A stretch of 64,000 bases of DNA from an uncultured Paracoccaceae bacterium (GTDB taxonomy: Bacteria; Pseudomonadota; Alphaproteobacteria; Rhodobacterales; Rhodobacteraceae): positions 1-64,000 of the forward strand of contig CAKZOU010000046.1 in the NCBI GenBank assembly GCA_937138255.1, in the 5' to 3' direction. Under the pieces are notes generated by a model. That model was not told the DNA's origin and did no database searches. It saw only the letters and a program-made list of their open reading frames with translations. Both the position numbers and the translations under genes were made by a program. Within the stretch, counting starts at the first letter, position 1. The number at the start of each line of letters is the position of its first letter. Positions 31,512-40,479 of the stretch are shown here, piece after piece.

Positions 31512-31617
31512 CGATTCGCATTTGCGCCCCTGATTTGCCCACCCTTGTCCTCACCGCAATGAGAATACCCATGAAAACAAGGGGTATGGCACTTCGGGAT
31601 CGGACATGGGGCGCCGC

Positions 31618-31646
31618 TTTCAAGAATGCCATTTTTGTGGTATGAT
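31618..31646 (+). promoter_or_regulatory. Possible promoter of carD
   Basis: TATGAT at 31641-31646 is a good -10 element; 17 bases upstream lies TTTCAA (31618-31623), a weak -35. The 120-base leader that follows contains GC-rich stretches and ends in GAAAGGAATAAA before the carD ATG. A poor -35 would suit an activator- or stress-controlled promoter. Confidence 0.3.
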
Positions 31647-31765
31647 GCTGGGGATGTTGTAAAAGATCTGACCTGAAATCGCCGACGACCAGACCCGACG
31701 GAGACAAGCGATCGTCCCCGCCGGTTGTTTTTTCGGGTGGGTTTTGGTGCCCTGAAAGGAATAAA

Positions 31766-32272
31766 ATGACCAAGAAGAAAGCCGAGTTCAGCCCGAACGA
31801 GTTTGTTGTCTATCCCGCGCATGGGGTTGGCAAGATCGTGTCGATCGAGAAGCAGGAAGTTGCGGGCTTTGAGCTGGAGTTGTTTGTCATCTCCTTCGAG
31901 AAGGACAAGATGACCCTACGCGTGCCGACCAACAAGGCGCTCGAGATCGGGATGCGCGGTCTTTCCTCGCCGGACGTCGTGGCGCATGCGATGAAGACCC
32001 TGAAGGGCAAGGCCAAGGTCAAGAAGGCCATGTGGTCGCGCCGGGCGCAGGAATATGAACAGAAGATCAACTCGGGCGATCTGATCGCCATTGCCGAAGT
32101 GGTGCGCGACCTGCATCGCGCCGACGACCAGCGCGAGCAGAGCTATTCGGAGCGTCAGCTTTATGAGGCCGCGCTCGAGCGCCTGACCCGCGAGATTGCC
32201 GCCGTGGCCGGAAATGACGAGTTGGCGGCTGCGAAAGAGATCGACTCAGTGCTGATCGGTCGCGCAGCCTGA
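31766..32272 (+). CDS. carD: CarD-family transcriptional regulator (CdnL-like)
   Basis: 168 residues. The N-terminal CarD/TRCF RNA-polymerase-interaction domain is clear (FSPNEFVVYPAHGVGKIVSIEKQEVAG, then LRVPTNKALEIGMR). The helical C-terminal domain follows (KAMWSRRAQEYEQKINSGDLIAIAEVVRDLHRA). CarD/CdnL stabilises open promoter complexes, notably at rRNA promoters, and is essential or growth-critical in several alphaproteobacteria. It has its own leader and a perfect intrinsic terminator at 32294-32321, so it is monocistronic. Confidence 0.95.
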   Translation: MTKKKAEFSPNEFVVYPAHGVGKIVSIEKQEVAGFELELFVISFEKDKMTLRVPTNKALEIGMRGLSSPDVVAHAMKTLKGKAKVKKAMWSRRAQEYEQKINSGDLIAIAEVVRDLHRADDQREQSYSERQLYEAALERLTREIAAVAGNDELAAAKEIDSVLIGRAA

Positions 32273-32293
32273 TCGAATAGTTTAACGCTAAAC

Positions 32294-32321
32294 AAAAGCC
32301 GCGCCTTCGGGCGCGGCTTTT
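32294..32321 (+). terminator. Intrinsic terminator of carD
   Basis: A perfect 12-base stem AAAAGCCGCGCC / GGCGCGGCTTTT with a TTCG tetraloop, ending in four T plus TCGTTT. It lies 22 bases after the carD stop. The A-rich 5' side could also terminate transcripts of purD coming from the other strand. Confidence 0.9.
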
Positions 32322-32326
32322 CGTTT

Positions 32327-32385
32327 GGGGGCGCTGCCCCCGCGCCCTGCGGGCGCTCCCCCGGAGTATTTCAGGCCAAAAGAAT
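32327..32385 (+). repeat. Dispersed hairpin-plus-core repeat, copy 2
   Basis: Hairpin GGGGGC-GCT-GCCCCC is followed by a GC-rich spacer and the core CGGAGTATTT...GGCCAAAAGAAT (32362-32385). It fills the gap between the carD terminator and the convergent purD gene; the last core base is the last base of the purD stop codon. Confidence 0.75.
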
Positions 32386-33647
32386 TAGAGGGCGCGCCAG
32401 CCGATATCGCGGCGGCAGAAGCCTTCGGGCCAGTCGATCTGATCGACGAGGGCATAGGCGCGGTCGCGCGCTTCTTTCAGGGTCTTGCCGCGGGCCGTGA
32501 TGTTGAGGACACGGCCGCCGGTGGCGAGGATCGCGCCGTTTTGGGCGCTGGTGCCGGCATGGAAAACGATTTGGGAGGAGGTTTCTTCGATTTCGTCTAG
32601 CCCCTTGATTGTGCTGCCTTTCTGATAGGCGCCGGGATAGCCTTCGGCGGCCATGACGACGGTGATGGCGTGGTCGTCGGCCCAGTGAGGCGCGGTTTCT
32701 GCAAGGCGGCTTTCGGCGCAGGCTTGCATGAGGTCGAGCGCCTGGGCGCCGAGGCGCATCATCAAGACCTGGCATTCGGGATCGCCGAAGCGGACGTTGT
32801 ATTCGACGAGGCGGGGTGCGCCGTCCTTGATCATCAGGCCAACGTAGAGAACGCCCTGATAGGGCATTCCGCGGCGGGCCATTTCGGCCATGGTCGGGCG
32901 GACGATTTCATCAATAGCGCGTTTCTCAACGTTGGCGTTGAGCACCGGGGCGGGGGAATAGGCGCCCATGCCGCCGGTATTGGGGCCAGTGTCGCCGTCG
33001 CCCACACGCTTGTGATCTTGTGCTGTGCCGATCGGGACGACTGTTTCACCATCCACGAGGACGAAGAGGGAGCCTTCTTCGCCCTCCATGAATTCTTCGA
33101 TCACCACCTCGGCGCCGGCTGTGCCGAACTCTCCGCCGAACATGTCGTCGATGGCGTCAAGCGCCTCGGTTTCGGTCATGGCGACGATGACGCCCTTGCC
33201 AGCGGCGAGGCCATCGGCCTTGACGACGATGGGAGCACCTTGGGCACGAATATAGGCTTTGGCGCCTTCAGCCTCGGTGAAGCGGGCGTAGGCGGCTGTC
33301 GGGGCCTTGGCAGCGTCGCAGATCGCTTTTGTGAAAGATTTCGAGGCTTCGAGGCGTGCGGCGGCGGCAGAAGGTCCGAAAACTGAAAGTCCGGCATCGC
33401 GCAAACGGTCGGCAACGCCCGCCGCGAGGGGCGCTTCTGGGCCGACGAGCACGAAATCGACTGTGTTTTCCTCGGCGAAAACGGCGACTGCATCGCCATC
33501 GAGAATGTCGATATCGGCGCATTCGGCGATTGTCGCGATCCCGGCGTTGCCGGGGGCGACGATCAGCCGGTCACACTTTGGATTTTGCTTCACGGCCCAG
33601 GCGATGGCGTGTTCCCGCCCGCCGCTTCCCAGGATGAGGATATTCAT
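32385..33647 (-). CDS. purD: Phosphoribosylamine-glycine ligase (GARS)
   Basis: 420 residues from the ATG at 33647 (MNILILGSGGREHAIAWAV), the classic PurD start. ATP-grasp features are AGKGVIVAMTETEA, VVIEEFMEGEEGSLFVLVDG, the Glu/Asn metal site region RLVEYNVRFGDPECQVLMMR and TGGMGAYSPAPV. It ligates glycine to phosphoribosylamine, the second step of purine synthesis. It is divergent from xseA with a 69-base gap and convergent with carD. Longer upstream reading frames run antisense through xseA and are not plausible. Confidence 0.96.
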   Translation of the reverse strand: MNILILGSGGREHAIAWAVKQNPKCDRLIVAPGNAGIATIAECADIDILDGDAVAVFAEENTVDFVLVGPEAPLAAGVADRLRDAGLSVFGPSAAAARLEASKSFTKAICDAAKAPTAAYARFTEAEGAKAYIRAQGAPIVVKADGLAAGKGVIVAMTETEALDAIDDMFGGEFGTAGAEVVIEEFMEGEEGSLFVLVDGETVVPIGTAQDHKRVGDGDTGPNTGGMGAYSPAPVLNANVEKRAIDEIVRPTMAEMARRGMPYQGVLYVGLMIKDGAPRLVEYNVRFGDPECQVLMMRLGAQALDLMQACAESRLAETAPHWADDHAITVVMAAEGYPGAYQKGSTIKGLDEIEETSSQIVFHAGTSAQNGAILATGGRVLNITARGKTLKEARDRAYALVDQIDWPEGFCRRDIGWRAL

Positions 33648-33716
33648 CGCGTCCCCCGCTTGGCCTCTGATTGGCGGCGTTCTAAGGTCAGGGGGCAAGG
33701 ATAACAAGGGTGCGAA

Positions 33717-35147
33717 ATGGACCTCTTCGACGAGCGGCCGGAACCGGCAGGCAATGCGCCCGAGCTTTCGGTCTCCGAGATCAGCGGCGCGATCAAGAAG
33801 ACGCTCGAGGGCGAGTTTGGCCATGTGCGGGTGCGCGGCGAGGTGGGCCGGGTGGTTCTGGCGCGGACGGGGCATCTTTATTTCGATCTCAAGGACGACC
33901 GCAGCGTTCTGGCGTCGGTGAGCTGGAAGGGGCAGGCATCGCGGCTGAGCTATATGCCGGAAGAGGGAATGGAGGTGATCGCCACGGGCAAGATCACTAC
34001 CTATGGGCCGCAGTCGAAATACCAGCTGAACGTCGAGGATGTGGTGCCGGCGGGTGCGGGCGCACTCATGGCGATGCTGGAAAAGCGCAAGGCGGCGCTG
34101 GCGGCGGAGGGGCTTTTTGCGCCGGAGCGGAAGAAACCGATCCCCTATCTGCCGGAAATCATTGGGGTTGTGACCTCGCCAACGGGTGCCGTGATCCGCG
34201 ATATCCTGCATCGCCTGCGGGACCGGTTTCCGCGTAAGGTCTTGGTTTGGCCGGTGGCTGTGCAGGGGCAGGCCTGCGCGCCCGAGGTGGCGCGGGCCAT
34301 CGAGGGGTTCAACCGGCTGACGCCCGGCGGGGCTTTGCCGCGGCCCGATCTCATCATCGTGGCGCGGGGGGGCGGCTCGATCGAGGATCTCTGGGGCTTC
34401 AACGAAGAGATTGTGGTGCGGGCGGCGGCGGCCTCGCAGATACCGCTGATTTCGGCTGTGGGGCACGAGACCGACACGACGCTGATCGACTATGCCTCGG
34501 ACTATCGCGCGCCCACACCGACGGCGGCGGCCGAGCGGGCGGTGCCGGTCAGGGCCGAGCTTTTGGCGCAGATCGAGGGGCAGGGGGCACGGCTCACGCA
34601 TGGGGCGGCCCAGACTGTGGCGCTCCGCCGTCAGCGCCTGAATGATCTGGCCCGCGCCTTGCCGCGTCAGGAGGATTTGCTCGCCACGCCGCGACAGCGG
34701 CTGGACCATCTGGCCGAGCGCTTGCCTGCCGCGCTTCGGGCGGCGACTTCGGGCAAGCGGCTCAGGCTCAGCGAGGTTTCTGGGGGGCTGCGCCCCGGCC
34801 TTCTGCGGCGGATGATTGAGGCTGAACGGCGGCATCTGGCCGAGCGCGCGGCGCGGCTGCGGCCTCGCGATCTGGAAATGTTGGTTGTGCGTGGGCAAGA
34901 GCGGCTCGATCACGGCTTGCGCCGTCTGTCCGATCTTGCGACCCGCCGCGAGAGCGAGCGGACGGCGAAATTGCGGTCCCTCGATCAGCTTTTGCAAACG
35001 CTCGGCTATGAAGCGACGCTCAATCGCGGTTATGCCGTGGTGCGCGGGGATGGGCGCGTCGTAACGACACGCGATGAGGCCGCGGCGACAAAGGCGCTTG
35101 AAATCCAGTTTGCCGATGGACGGATCGGCGCGAAATCAACGGGCTAG
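33717..35147 (+). CDS. xseA: Exodeoxyribonuclease VII large subunit
   Basis: 476 residues. The N-terminal OB-fold domain (HVRVRGEVGRVVLARTGHLYFDLKDD, TYGPQSKYQLNVEDVVPAG) is followed by the catalytic region with IGVVTSPTGAVIRDILHRLRDRFP, IVARGGGSIEDLWGFNEE and SAVGHETDTTLIDYASDYRAPTPTAAAE. A long Arg/Leu-rich coiled coil comes next. With XseB it degrades single-stranded DNA in both directions. xseB is not adjacent. Its 3' end overlaps the opposing AlkB gene by 12 bases. Confidence 0.96.
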   Translation: MDLFDERPEPAGNAPELSVSEISGAIKKTLEGEFGHVRVRGEVGRVVLARTGHLYFDLKDDRSVLASVSWKGQASRLSYMPEEGMEVIATGKITTYGPQSKYQLNVEDVVPAGAGALMAMLEKRKAALAAEGLFAPERKKPIPYLPEIIGVVTSPTGAVIRDILHRLRDRFPRKVLVWPVAVQGQACAPEVARAIEGFNRLTPGGALPRPDLIIVARGGGSIEDLWGFNEEIVVRAAAASQIPLISAVGHETDTTLIDYASDYRAPTPTAAAERAVPVRAELLAQIEGQGARLTHGAAQTVALRRQRLNDLARALPRQEDLLATPRQRLDHLAERLPAALRAATSGKRLRLSEVSGGLRPGLLRRMIEAERRHLAERAARLRPRDLEMLVVRGQERLDHGLRRLSDLATRRESERTAKLRSLDQLLQTLGYEATLNRGYAVVRGDGRVVTTRDEAAATKALEIQFADGRIGAKSTG

Positions 35148-36143
35148 GGCGGCAAGCCGCGGATCCATCACCCGCCGCCAGAGGCGCGGCATCAGGGCCA
35201 GCGTGGCCATGATCGGCAGGGAATAGGGCAGCCGCGGGGCGCTGGTCAGCTCAAGCGCCGGATAGGGCTTTTGCGGGTTCAGGTGGTGGTCGGAATGCCT
35301 CGGCGCATTGAGCATCAGGCCCGAGGTAAACCAATGCGGGCTGTCCCAGCTGTGCTGTGGCCCCACGGGCTCTGGTGAGCCGCCTTCTTGCAGGCCGCGG
35401 GTGAGGCCATAGTGCTGGACATAGTCCGACATCAAGAGCTGCACTGTCGCATAGGCCGACAGGGCGAAAAAGGCGGCAAGGGCGGCAGGGCCGCCATAGG
35501 CCAGCGCACCAAGAACAAGTGCCAATGTTGCGACCAGATCGCCAAAATAGGGGTGCCGCCAAATCCCGTCGCCACGGCGGGCGCGGCGTGCGCTTTCGGC
35601 GCGAAAGCCCTTGCGGAAGGAGCCGATCCAAGCGCGAGGGGCGAAGCGATAGAAGGATTCACCGGCCCGCGCCGTGTTGGGATCGGCAGGTGTTGCCACG
35701 GACACATGATGAACCAGAAGATGCGCCGAGCCGTGGTGGCCGAAAATGTGGCTGCGATAGACAAGCCGGCCAAGTCGCCGCAGGCTTCGGTTCGAGCGGT
35801 GCACAAGCTCGTGGGCGTTCGAGTTGCCGACCTGCCCCAGAAACATCCCCGCCGCGAGAAAGAGGGCGATCCTTTCCCAAAACGCCAGCCAATCTCCCGC
35901 AAGCCCGGCAACAGCTGATGCCATCACGGCGAAATGGCCGAAGGCGAGCACGACCGAAAGCGCGTCTGCCGCCGGAAACTCCTCGCCTTTTTGGGAGGGA
36001 GAGACGCGAGAGACCAACGCGTCGAGGCCCGCGGCAAGTGCCGTCATGTAGACGAGCGCAGCCGCCGCCCAAATTCCGCCAAACGTTGAAGCTGCCAGAA
36101 GCAGGGGGAGGGGTGTCAGAGTGGCGATGGTAAAGAAGATCAT
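35136..36143 (-). CDS. alkB: AlkB-type alkane 1-monooxygenase (membrane di-iron)
   Basis: 335 residues with membrane helices and the histidine boxes of integral-membrane di-iron hydroxylases: NAHELVHR, LVHHVSVATPADP and APRHSDHHLNP, plus HSWDSPHW. The HYGL motif characteristic of AlkB is present as DYVQHYGL, with Gln in place of the usual Glu before His. It should hydroxylate the terminal carbon of medium or long alkanes or similar chains using rubredoxin electrons. No rubredoxin or rubredoxin reductase gene is nearby. It is divergent from the lysoplasmalogenase gene with a 64-base gap. Confidence 0.88.
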   Translation of the reverse strand: MIFFTIATLTPLPLLLAASTFGGIWAAAALVYMTALAAGLDALVSRVSPSQKGEEFPAADALSVVLAFGHFAVMASAVAGLAGDWLAFWERIALFLAAGMFLGQVGNSNAHELVHRSNRSLRRLGRLVYRSHIFGHHGSAHLLVHHVSVATPADPNTARAGESFYRFAPRAWIGSFRKGFRAESARRARRGDGIWRHPYFGDLVATLALVLGALAYGGPAALAAFFALSAYATVQLLMSDYVQHYGLTRGLQEGGSPEPVGPQHSWDSPHWFTSGLMLNAPRHSDHHLNPQKPYPALELTSAPRLPYSLPIMATLALMPRLWRRVMDPRLAALAR

Positions 36144-36207
36144 CCTGCCCTTGCCTGTCGGGTGTTTGCCTGTCTTGTTATCCCCGAAACGGGTGGAGGT
36201 CCAAGAT

Positions 36208-36846
36208 ATGTCTCAAGAGCTGCTTTTGGGTGCCTCTGCCGTATTGGCGCTGATCTATCTCCTGTTCATGACCAGAAGCGAGCCCACCTTGCTCCGCTCG
36301 GCTGTCAAAACCGGCTCAATTGCTCTTTTGGCTGTGGTGGCGCTGCCCATTCCGCTTCTGGCGCTGGCGCTGGGCGTCAGTGCACTGGGTGATCTGGCGC
36401 TTTCGCGGAATGGCGAAAGGGCGTTCCTTGCAGGGATCGGCGCATTCGCCTTGGCGCATCTCGCCTATTTGACCGTGTTTCTGTCTCTCGAAGGCGAAGC
36501 CACGCCAGCGGTAGGCTGGCAAGTGGCCGCAGGCATCGTGATCGCCTGTTTTTCCTCGGCAATGGCTTGGCTTCTGTGGTCGAGAGCCGGGTCGCTCCGT
36601 TGGCCCGTCCTTGGCTATGTGGGCATCATCGCTGTCATGGCGATCAGCTCCCTTCTTGTGCCAGCGCCTTATGCCCGCCCGGTTATCGCCGCTGCCTTCT
36701 TTTTCGTTTTGTCCGACAGCCTGATCGCGACCGAGCGCTTCTTGATCGCAGCGGCCCCGGCACCGCGCTGGCTACCGCCCGCGATCTGGCTGACCTACTG
36801 GCTGGCCCAGTTCTTCTTTTGCGTCGGAATCGCTCAAATCCTCTAG
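36208..36846 (+). CDS. Lysoplasmalogenase-like membrane protein (YhhN family)
   Basis: 212 residues with about seven hydrophobic segments, from the ATG at 36208 (GTGGAGGTCC upstream). Family features are ALGVSALGDLALSRNGERAFLAGIGAFALAHLAYL, including the acidic GDLAL position, and VLSDSLIATERF near the C-terminus. YhhN/TMEM86 proteins hydrolyse the vinyl-ether bond of lysoplasmalogens. Whether this bacterium has plasmalogens is unknown. It lies 73 bases before ftsY, in the same direction. Confidence 0.88.
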   Translation: MSQELLLGASAVLALIYLLFMTRSEPTLLRSAVKTGSIALLAVVALPIPLLALALGVSALGDLALSRNGERAFLAGIGAFALAHLAYLTVFLSLEGEATPAVGWQVAAGIVIACFSSAMAWLLWSRAGSLRWPVLGYVGIIAVMAISSLLVPAPYARPVIAAAFFFVLSDSLIATERFLIAAAPAPRWLPPAIWLTYWLAQFFFCVGIAQIL

Positions 36847-36919
36847 GTCGTTGTCGGTCTTTCAAATTCCGGCTGATGGCATTAGGTGGGAGGTAACAAC
36901 GCCTGAGGGGCCTTTCGGA

Positions 36920-38119
36920 ATGTCGTTCTTCAAGAAGCTCAAAGACCGGATGTTCAAGTCCTCGTCCAAGATCGACGAGGGGCTTGAGGCGATTGTCGGT
37001 AAGGGGGAAGACGAGGAGGCCGCGGTCGATCAGACCGAGCACGAGCCCGAACCCTTGCCCGAGGTCGAGCCCGAGCCTCTGCCTGAGATCGAACCTGAGC
37101 CCGAGCCGGAAATCGAACCCGAGGCCGAGCCTGAAATTCCGTTCGAGCCGGACTACGAGCCGGAGCCGTCGCCGGTCGAGATTCCGACGATGGTGGCCCC
37201 TGTCTTACCTGTCGCAGATCCCGCGCCCACCAAGGAAAAGCCGGGCTTCTTCGGTCGCCTTGTCGGCCGCACCGCCCCCGCCGCGCCGCGCCGAACGCTC
37301 GACGACGAGATGCTCGAACAGCTCGAAGAGCTGTTGATCACCGCCGACATGGGCGTTGATACCGCTCTGCGGGTGACGGCCAACATGGCCGAAGGGCGGC
37401 TGGGAAAGAAGCTCTCGGTTGACGAGATCAAGGGCCTTCTGGCCGCCGAAGTGACCCGGATCATGGAGCCGGTCGCCCGGCCCTTGCCGCTTTATCCGTC
37501 CAAGCCTCAGGTCGTGCTTGTGGTCGGCGTCAACGGCTCGGGCAAGACCACGACCATCGGCAAACTCGCGAGCCAGTTCCGCGCCGCGGGCAAGAAGGTC
37601 GTGATCGCGGCCGGCGACACGTTCCGCGCCGCCGCGGTCGAGCAGCTTCAGGTTTGGGGCGATCGGGCGGGCGTTCCGGTTCTGACCGCGCCCGAAGGCT
37701 CAGATCCGGCAAGCCTCGCCTTCGACGCGATGGAACGCGCGGCCAAGGATGGGGCCGACCTTCTGATGATCGACACCGCGGGCAGGTTGCAAAACCGTCA
37801 GGACCTGATGGAAGAGCTCTCCAAGATCGTCCGCGTGATCCGCAAGAAAGATCCATCCGCCCCGCACAACACGCTTCTGGTTCTGGATGCGACCACTGGG
37901 CAGAACGCCTTGAGCCAGGTCGAAACGTTCCAGAAGCTGGCCGATGTGTCGGGCCTTGTGATGACCAAGCTCGACGGCACCGCCAAGGGCGGCGTCCTCG
38001 TCGCGCTGGCCGACAAGTTCGGCTTGCCGATCCACGCCATCGGCGTGGGCGAGCAGATCGACGATCTTGCCCCCTTCGATCCCGAGGATTTCGCCCGCGC
38101 CCTCGTCGGCCTCGCCTAG
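36920..38119 (+). CDS. ftsY: Signal recognition particle receptor FtsY
   Basis: 399 residues from the ATG at 36920 (MSFFKKLKDRMF, an amphipathic membrane-targeting helix). An acidic A domain of Glu-Pro repeats covers residues about 35-95. The NG domain follows with G1 GVNGSGKTTTIGKLA, DTFRAAAVEQLQVW, G3 DTAGRLQNRQDLMEEL and G4 TKLDGTAKGG. FtsY pairs with SRP (Ffh plus 4.5S RNA) to deliver nascent membrane proteins to SecYEG. It is followed 12 bases later by a DMT transporter and then the YciB-type septation protein gene; an operon ftsY-eamA-yciB is likely. Confidence 0.97.
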   Translation: MSFFKKLKDRMFKSSSKIDEGLEAIVGKGEDEEAAVDQTEHEPEPLPEVEPEPLPEIEPEPEPEIEPEAEPEIPFEPDYEPEPSPVEIPTMVAPVLPVADPAPTKEKPGFFGRLVGRTAPAAPRRTLDDEMLEQLEELLITADMGVDTALRVTANMAEGRLGKKLSVDEIKGLLAAEVTRIMEPVARPLPLYPSKPQVVLVVGVNGSGKTTTIGKLASQFRAAGKKVVIAAGDTFRAAAVEQLQVWGDRAGVPVLTAPEGSDPASLAFDAMERAAKDGADLLMIDTAGRLQNRQDLMEELSKIVRVIRKKDPSAPHNTLLVLDATTGQNALSQVETFQKLADVSGLVMTKLDGTAKGGVLVALADKFGLPIHAIGVGEQIDDLAPFDPEDFARALVGLA

Positions 38120-38131
38120 GGCAGGCTGCGG

Positions 38132-39034
38132 GTGGGGGAATGGCTCGTCTCCATCGCCGGAACGCCCGAGGGCGCGCGGCTCGCGACGCTTCTCGCGCTT
38201 CTCTCGGCCGTGTGCCACGCGGCCTTTGGTGCGCTGCAGAAGGGCAGGCATGATCCCTTCCTGATCCGAGGGGCCATTGATGCGTGGCTGGTGGTGATCA
38301 CGCTGCCGGTTGCCCTCTTCCTCGTCCCGTGGCCCACGCCGCAGACCTTCCTGATCCTTCTGGGCGCGGTCGTGATCCATTTCACTTACAAGGCCACCGT
38401 CGCCTTCGCCTATCAGCGGGCCGCCTATACGGTCGTCTATCCGGTGATCCGAGGCACCGGCCCCTTGGTTACGGTCTTTGGCGCGGCGCTGATCTTTCAG
38501 GAGCATTTCACCGCGACCCAATGGGTGGGGGTGGCTTGCCTGTCGGGCGCTATGCTCTTGCTGGCGCTTCGAAATATTGGCGAGGAAACGATTGATCGGC
38601 GCGGCTTGGCGATGGGCCTTGTCTGGGCGCTTCTGGGCGGGCTCCTTGTCGCGGTCTATACGGTCTACGATGCCTACGGCATCCGCCAGTCGGCCAATCC
38701 CTTCACCTTCCTCGCGTGGTTCTTCGTCATCACTGCGCTCGATTTCCCGATCCTTGCCGCCTATCGCTATCGTCGCTACGGCAGCGACGGGCCGGTGCGT
38801 GATCTCGTCTGGAAGGGCCTTGCCGGTGCGCTTATCGCTTGGGTGAGTTTCGGCGGTGTGATGATGGCGACACGGCTCGACAAGGTGGGCGAGGCGGCTG
38901 TCCTGCGCGAAACATCGCCGGTTTTCGCAGCACTCATCGGTTGGTTCATCTTGGGCGAGCGTGTGGGGCCGAGAAGGCTTGTCTTGATGGCGCTGATCGC
39001 CTTAGGTGCGATCATCGTCGAAACCGGAGGTTAG
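38132..39034 (+). CDS. DMT-superfamily (EamA) transporter
   Basis: 300 residues with ten hydrophobic segments arranged as two EamA repeats. The first repeat ends around TRNIGEE-type linker residues 145-152; the second has LVWALLGGLLVAVYTVYDAYGIRQS and the end motif VLRETSPVFAALIGWFILGERVGPRRLVLMALIALGAIIVE. Substrate cannot be inferred; such carriers export amino acids or metabolites. The start is GTG at 38132, 12 bases after ftsY, and the ATG of the septation gene follows 1 base after its stop. Confidence 0.88.
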   Translation: MGEWLVSIAGTPEGARLATLLALLSAVCHAAFGALQKGRHDPFLIRGAIDAWLVVITLPVALFLVPWPTPQTFLILLGAVVIHFTYKATVAFAYQRAAYTVVYPVIRGTGPLVTVFGAALIFQEHFTATQWVGVACLSGAMLLLALRNIGEETIDRRGLAMGLVWALLGGLLVAVYTVYDAYGIRQSANPFTFLAWFFVITALDFPILAAYRYRRYGSDGPVRDLVWKGLAGALIAWVSFGGVMMATRLDKVGEAAVLRETSPVFAALIGWFILGERVGPRRLVLMALIALGAIIVETGG

Positions 39035-39035
39035 A

Positions 39036-39677
39036 ATGAGCGAGAAGAAGATCAGCCCGGGCCTGAAATCGGCCCTCGATCTTGGCCCTGTGGTCCTGTT
39101 CTTTCTGGCCTTCTTCTTCCTGAAGGCCGACAGCTACACCATCGGCGGGCGGGAATACGGCAAGTTCATCGTCGTGACGGCGATGTTCATCCCCGTCCTT
39201 TTCGCCTCGATCGGCGCGCTTTGGTATCTGACCGGCAAGCTCAGCCGGATGCAGATCCTGACGATGATCCTCGTCCTGCTTTTCGGTGGCCTGTCGATCT
39301 GGTTCAACGACGAGCGCTTTTTCAAGATGAAGCCCACGGTGATCTATCTGATCTTTGCCGTTATGCTGGTGATCGGCCTCATGCGCGGCCAGTCCTACCT
39401 TGCCTATGTGATGGAAGACCTGATGCCGCTGGAAGAAAAGGGCTGGATGATCCTCACCCGCCGTTTTGCGATGTTTTTTGCTTTCCTCGCGGTCGCCAAC
39501 GAATACGTCTGGCGCAATTTCGATACGGGCTCGTGGGTGACGTTCAAGACCTTTGGCCTGCCGATCCTGCTGTTTGTCTTCCTGATCGGGCAGTCGGGGC
39601 TTCTCATCACCTACGACCCTCGCCATCGGACGGACGAGGACGAGGACGAGGACGAGGACAAGAAGGGCGATAGCTAG
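39036..39677 (+). CDS. yciB: Inner-membrane septation protein YciB/IspZ family
   Basis: 213 residues with about six membrane helices (LDLGPVVLFFLAFFFLKAD near the start, KPTVIYLIFAVMLVIGLMRGQSYL, EKGWMILTRRFAMFFAFLAVANEYVW), the YciB pattern. The family is linked to cell division and envelope synthesis. The C-terminus is an unusual short acidic run of Asp-Glu pairs (DEDEDEDEDKKGDS) encoded by a GACGAG tandem repeat at about 39634-39660. It is last in the ftsY group and overlaps the end of the opposing GST gene by 4 bases. Confidence 0.92.
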   Translation: MSEKKISPGLKSALDLGPVVLFFLAFFFLKADSYTIGGREYGKFIVVTAMFIPVLFASIGALWYLTGKLSRMQILTMILVLLFGGLSIWFNDERFFKMKPTVIYLIFAVMLVIGLMRGQSYLAYVMEDLMPLEEKGWMILTRRFAMFFAFLAVANEYVWRNFDTGSWVTFKTFGLPILLFVFLIGQSGLLITYDPRHRTDEDEDEDEDKKGDS

Positions 39678-40396
39678 GGAACCTTGTGGGTTCCCGTCAC
39701 GCCCATCAACTCTTCACGATGCGCGATCTCGTCGGGATCTTCGCCGCGCCTGTGCGCCTCGATGAGCCGCCCCTTGCGGACGGCGGGGCGATGCCCGACC
39801 TCGACGAGCCAGCGGCGCATATTGTGCTTGTCGTGCATAGTCTGCCCCTGCCGCATCCATTGTGAGGCCCAGGGCCAGATGCACATATCGGCAATGGAAT
39901 AGAAATCTCCCGCGACATAGCGTGTGCGGCCGAGCTGTTCATCGAGCACCTTGTAGAGCCGCGCGACCTCTTTGGTGAACCGCTCGTTGGGATAGTCGTG
40001 AACCACCGGCGGATTGCGCCGCCCAAGCGCCCGCAGGAAATGATGGGTTTGTCCGGCGATGGGGCCGAGCCCGCTCATCTGCCACATCACCCACATATCG
40101 ACCGAGACCCGATCCCGCTCGGTCGGGCCGTAGAACTGGCCAGTCTTGCGAGCGAGATATTGCAGGATCGCGCCGCTTTCGAAAACGGCGATGGGCGCAC
40201 CGTCCGGCCCTTCGGGATCGACGATCATCGGGATCTTGGCATTGGGGGCCAGCGCCAGAAACTCTGGGTTGTTCTGTTCACCGTTGTCGATATCGACGAG
40301 CTTGACTGTGTAGGGCAGGCCCATTTCTTCGAGCGCGATCGAGACTTTCCAACCGTTTGGCGTGGTCCAATAATAAAGATCAATTGGCGCGGCCAT
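39674..40396 (-). CDS. Glutathione S-transferase (YfcG/Ure2-like)
   Basis: 240 residues from the ATG at 40396. The thioredoxin-like N-terminal domain is IDLYYWTTPNGWKVSIALEEMGLPYTVKLVDIDNGEQ, with the cis-Pro KIPMIVD and ESGAILQYLARKTG contacting glutathione. A helical C-terminal domain follows (YKVLDEQLGRTRYVAGDFYSIADMCIWPWA). The TPNGxKV motif is that of the YfcG/Ure2p-like group, which has disulfide-bond reductase activity. GGAGAC precedes the ATG. It is divergent from metZ; the 234-base gap holds the SAM-II leader. Confidence 0.9.
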   Translation of the reverse strand: MAAPIDLYYWTTPNGWKVSIALEEMGLPYTVKLVDIDNGEQNNPEFLALAPNAKIPMIVDPEGPDGAPIAVFESGAILQYLARKTGQFYGPTERDRVSVDMWVMWQMSGLGPIAGQTHHFLRALGRRNPPVVHDYPNERFTKEVARLYKVLDEQLGRTRYVAGDFYSIADMCIWPWASQWMRQGQTMHDKHNMRRWLVEVGHRPAVRKGRLIEAHRRGEDPDEIAHREELMGVTGTHKVP

Positions 40397-40479
40397 GGCT
40401 GTCTCCTGAGTTGCTTTCTCTACCTTGGCGGATCGTTCCCAAATCACAAGAGCCAAACACCCACGATCCGGTGAGCACC

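Noticed and set aside
31660-31765. Leader hairpin or small RNA upstream of carD
   Set aside because: Only short imperfect pairings (CCCGA/TCGGG) around a T6 run; not enough for a terminator or known RNA.
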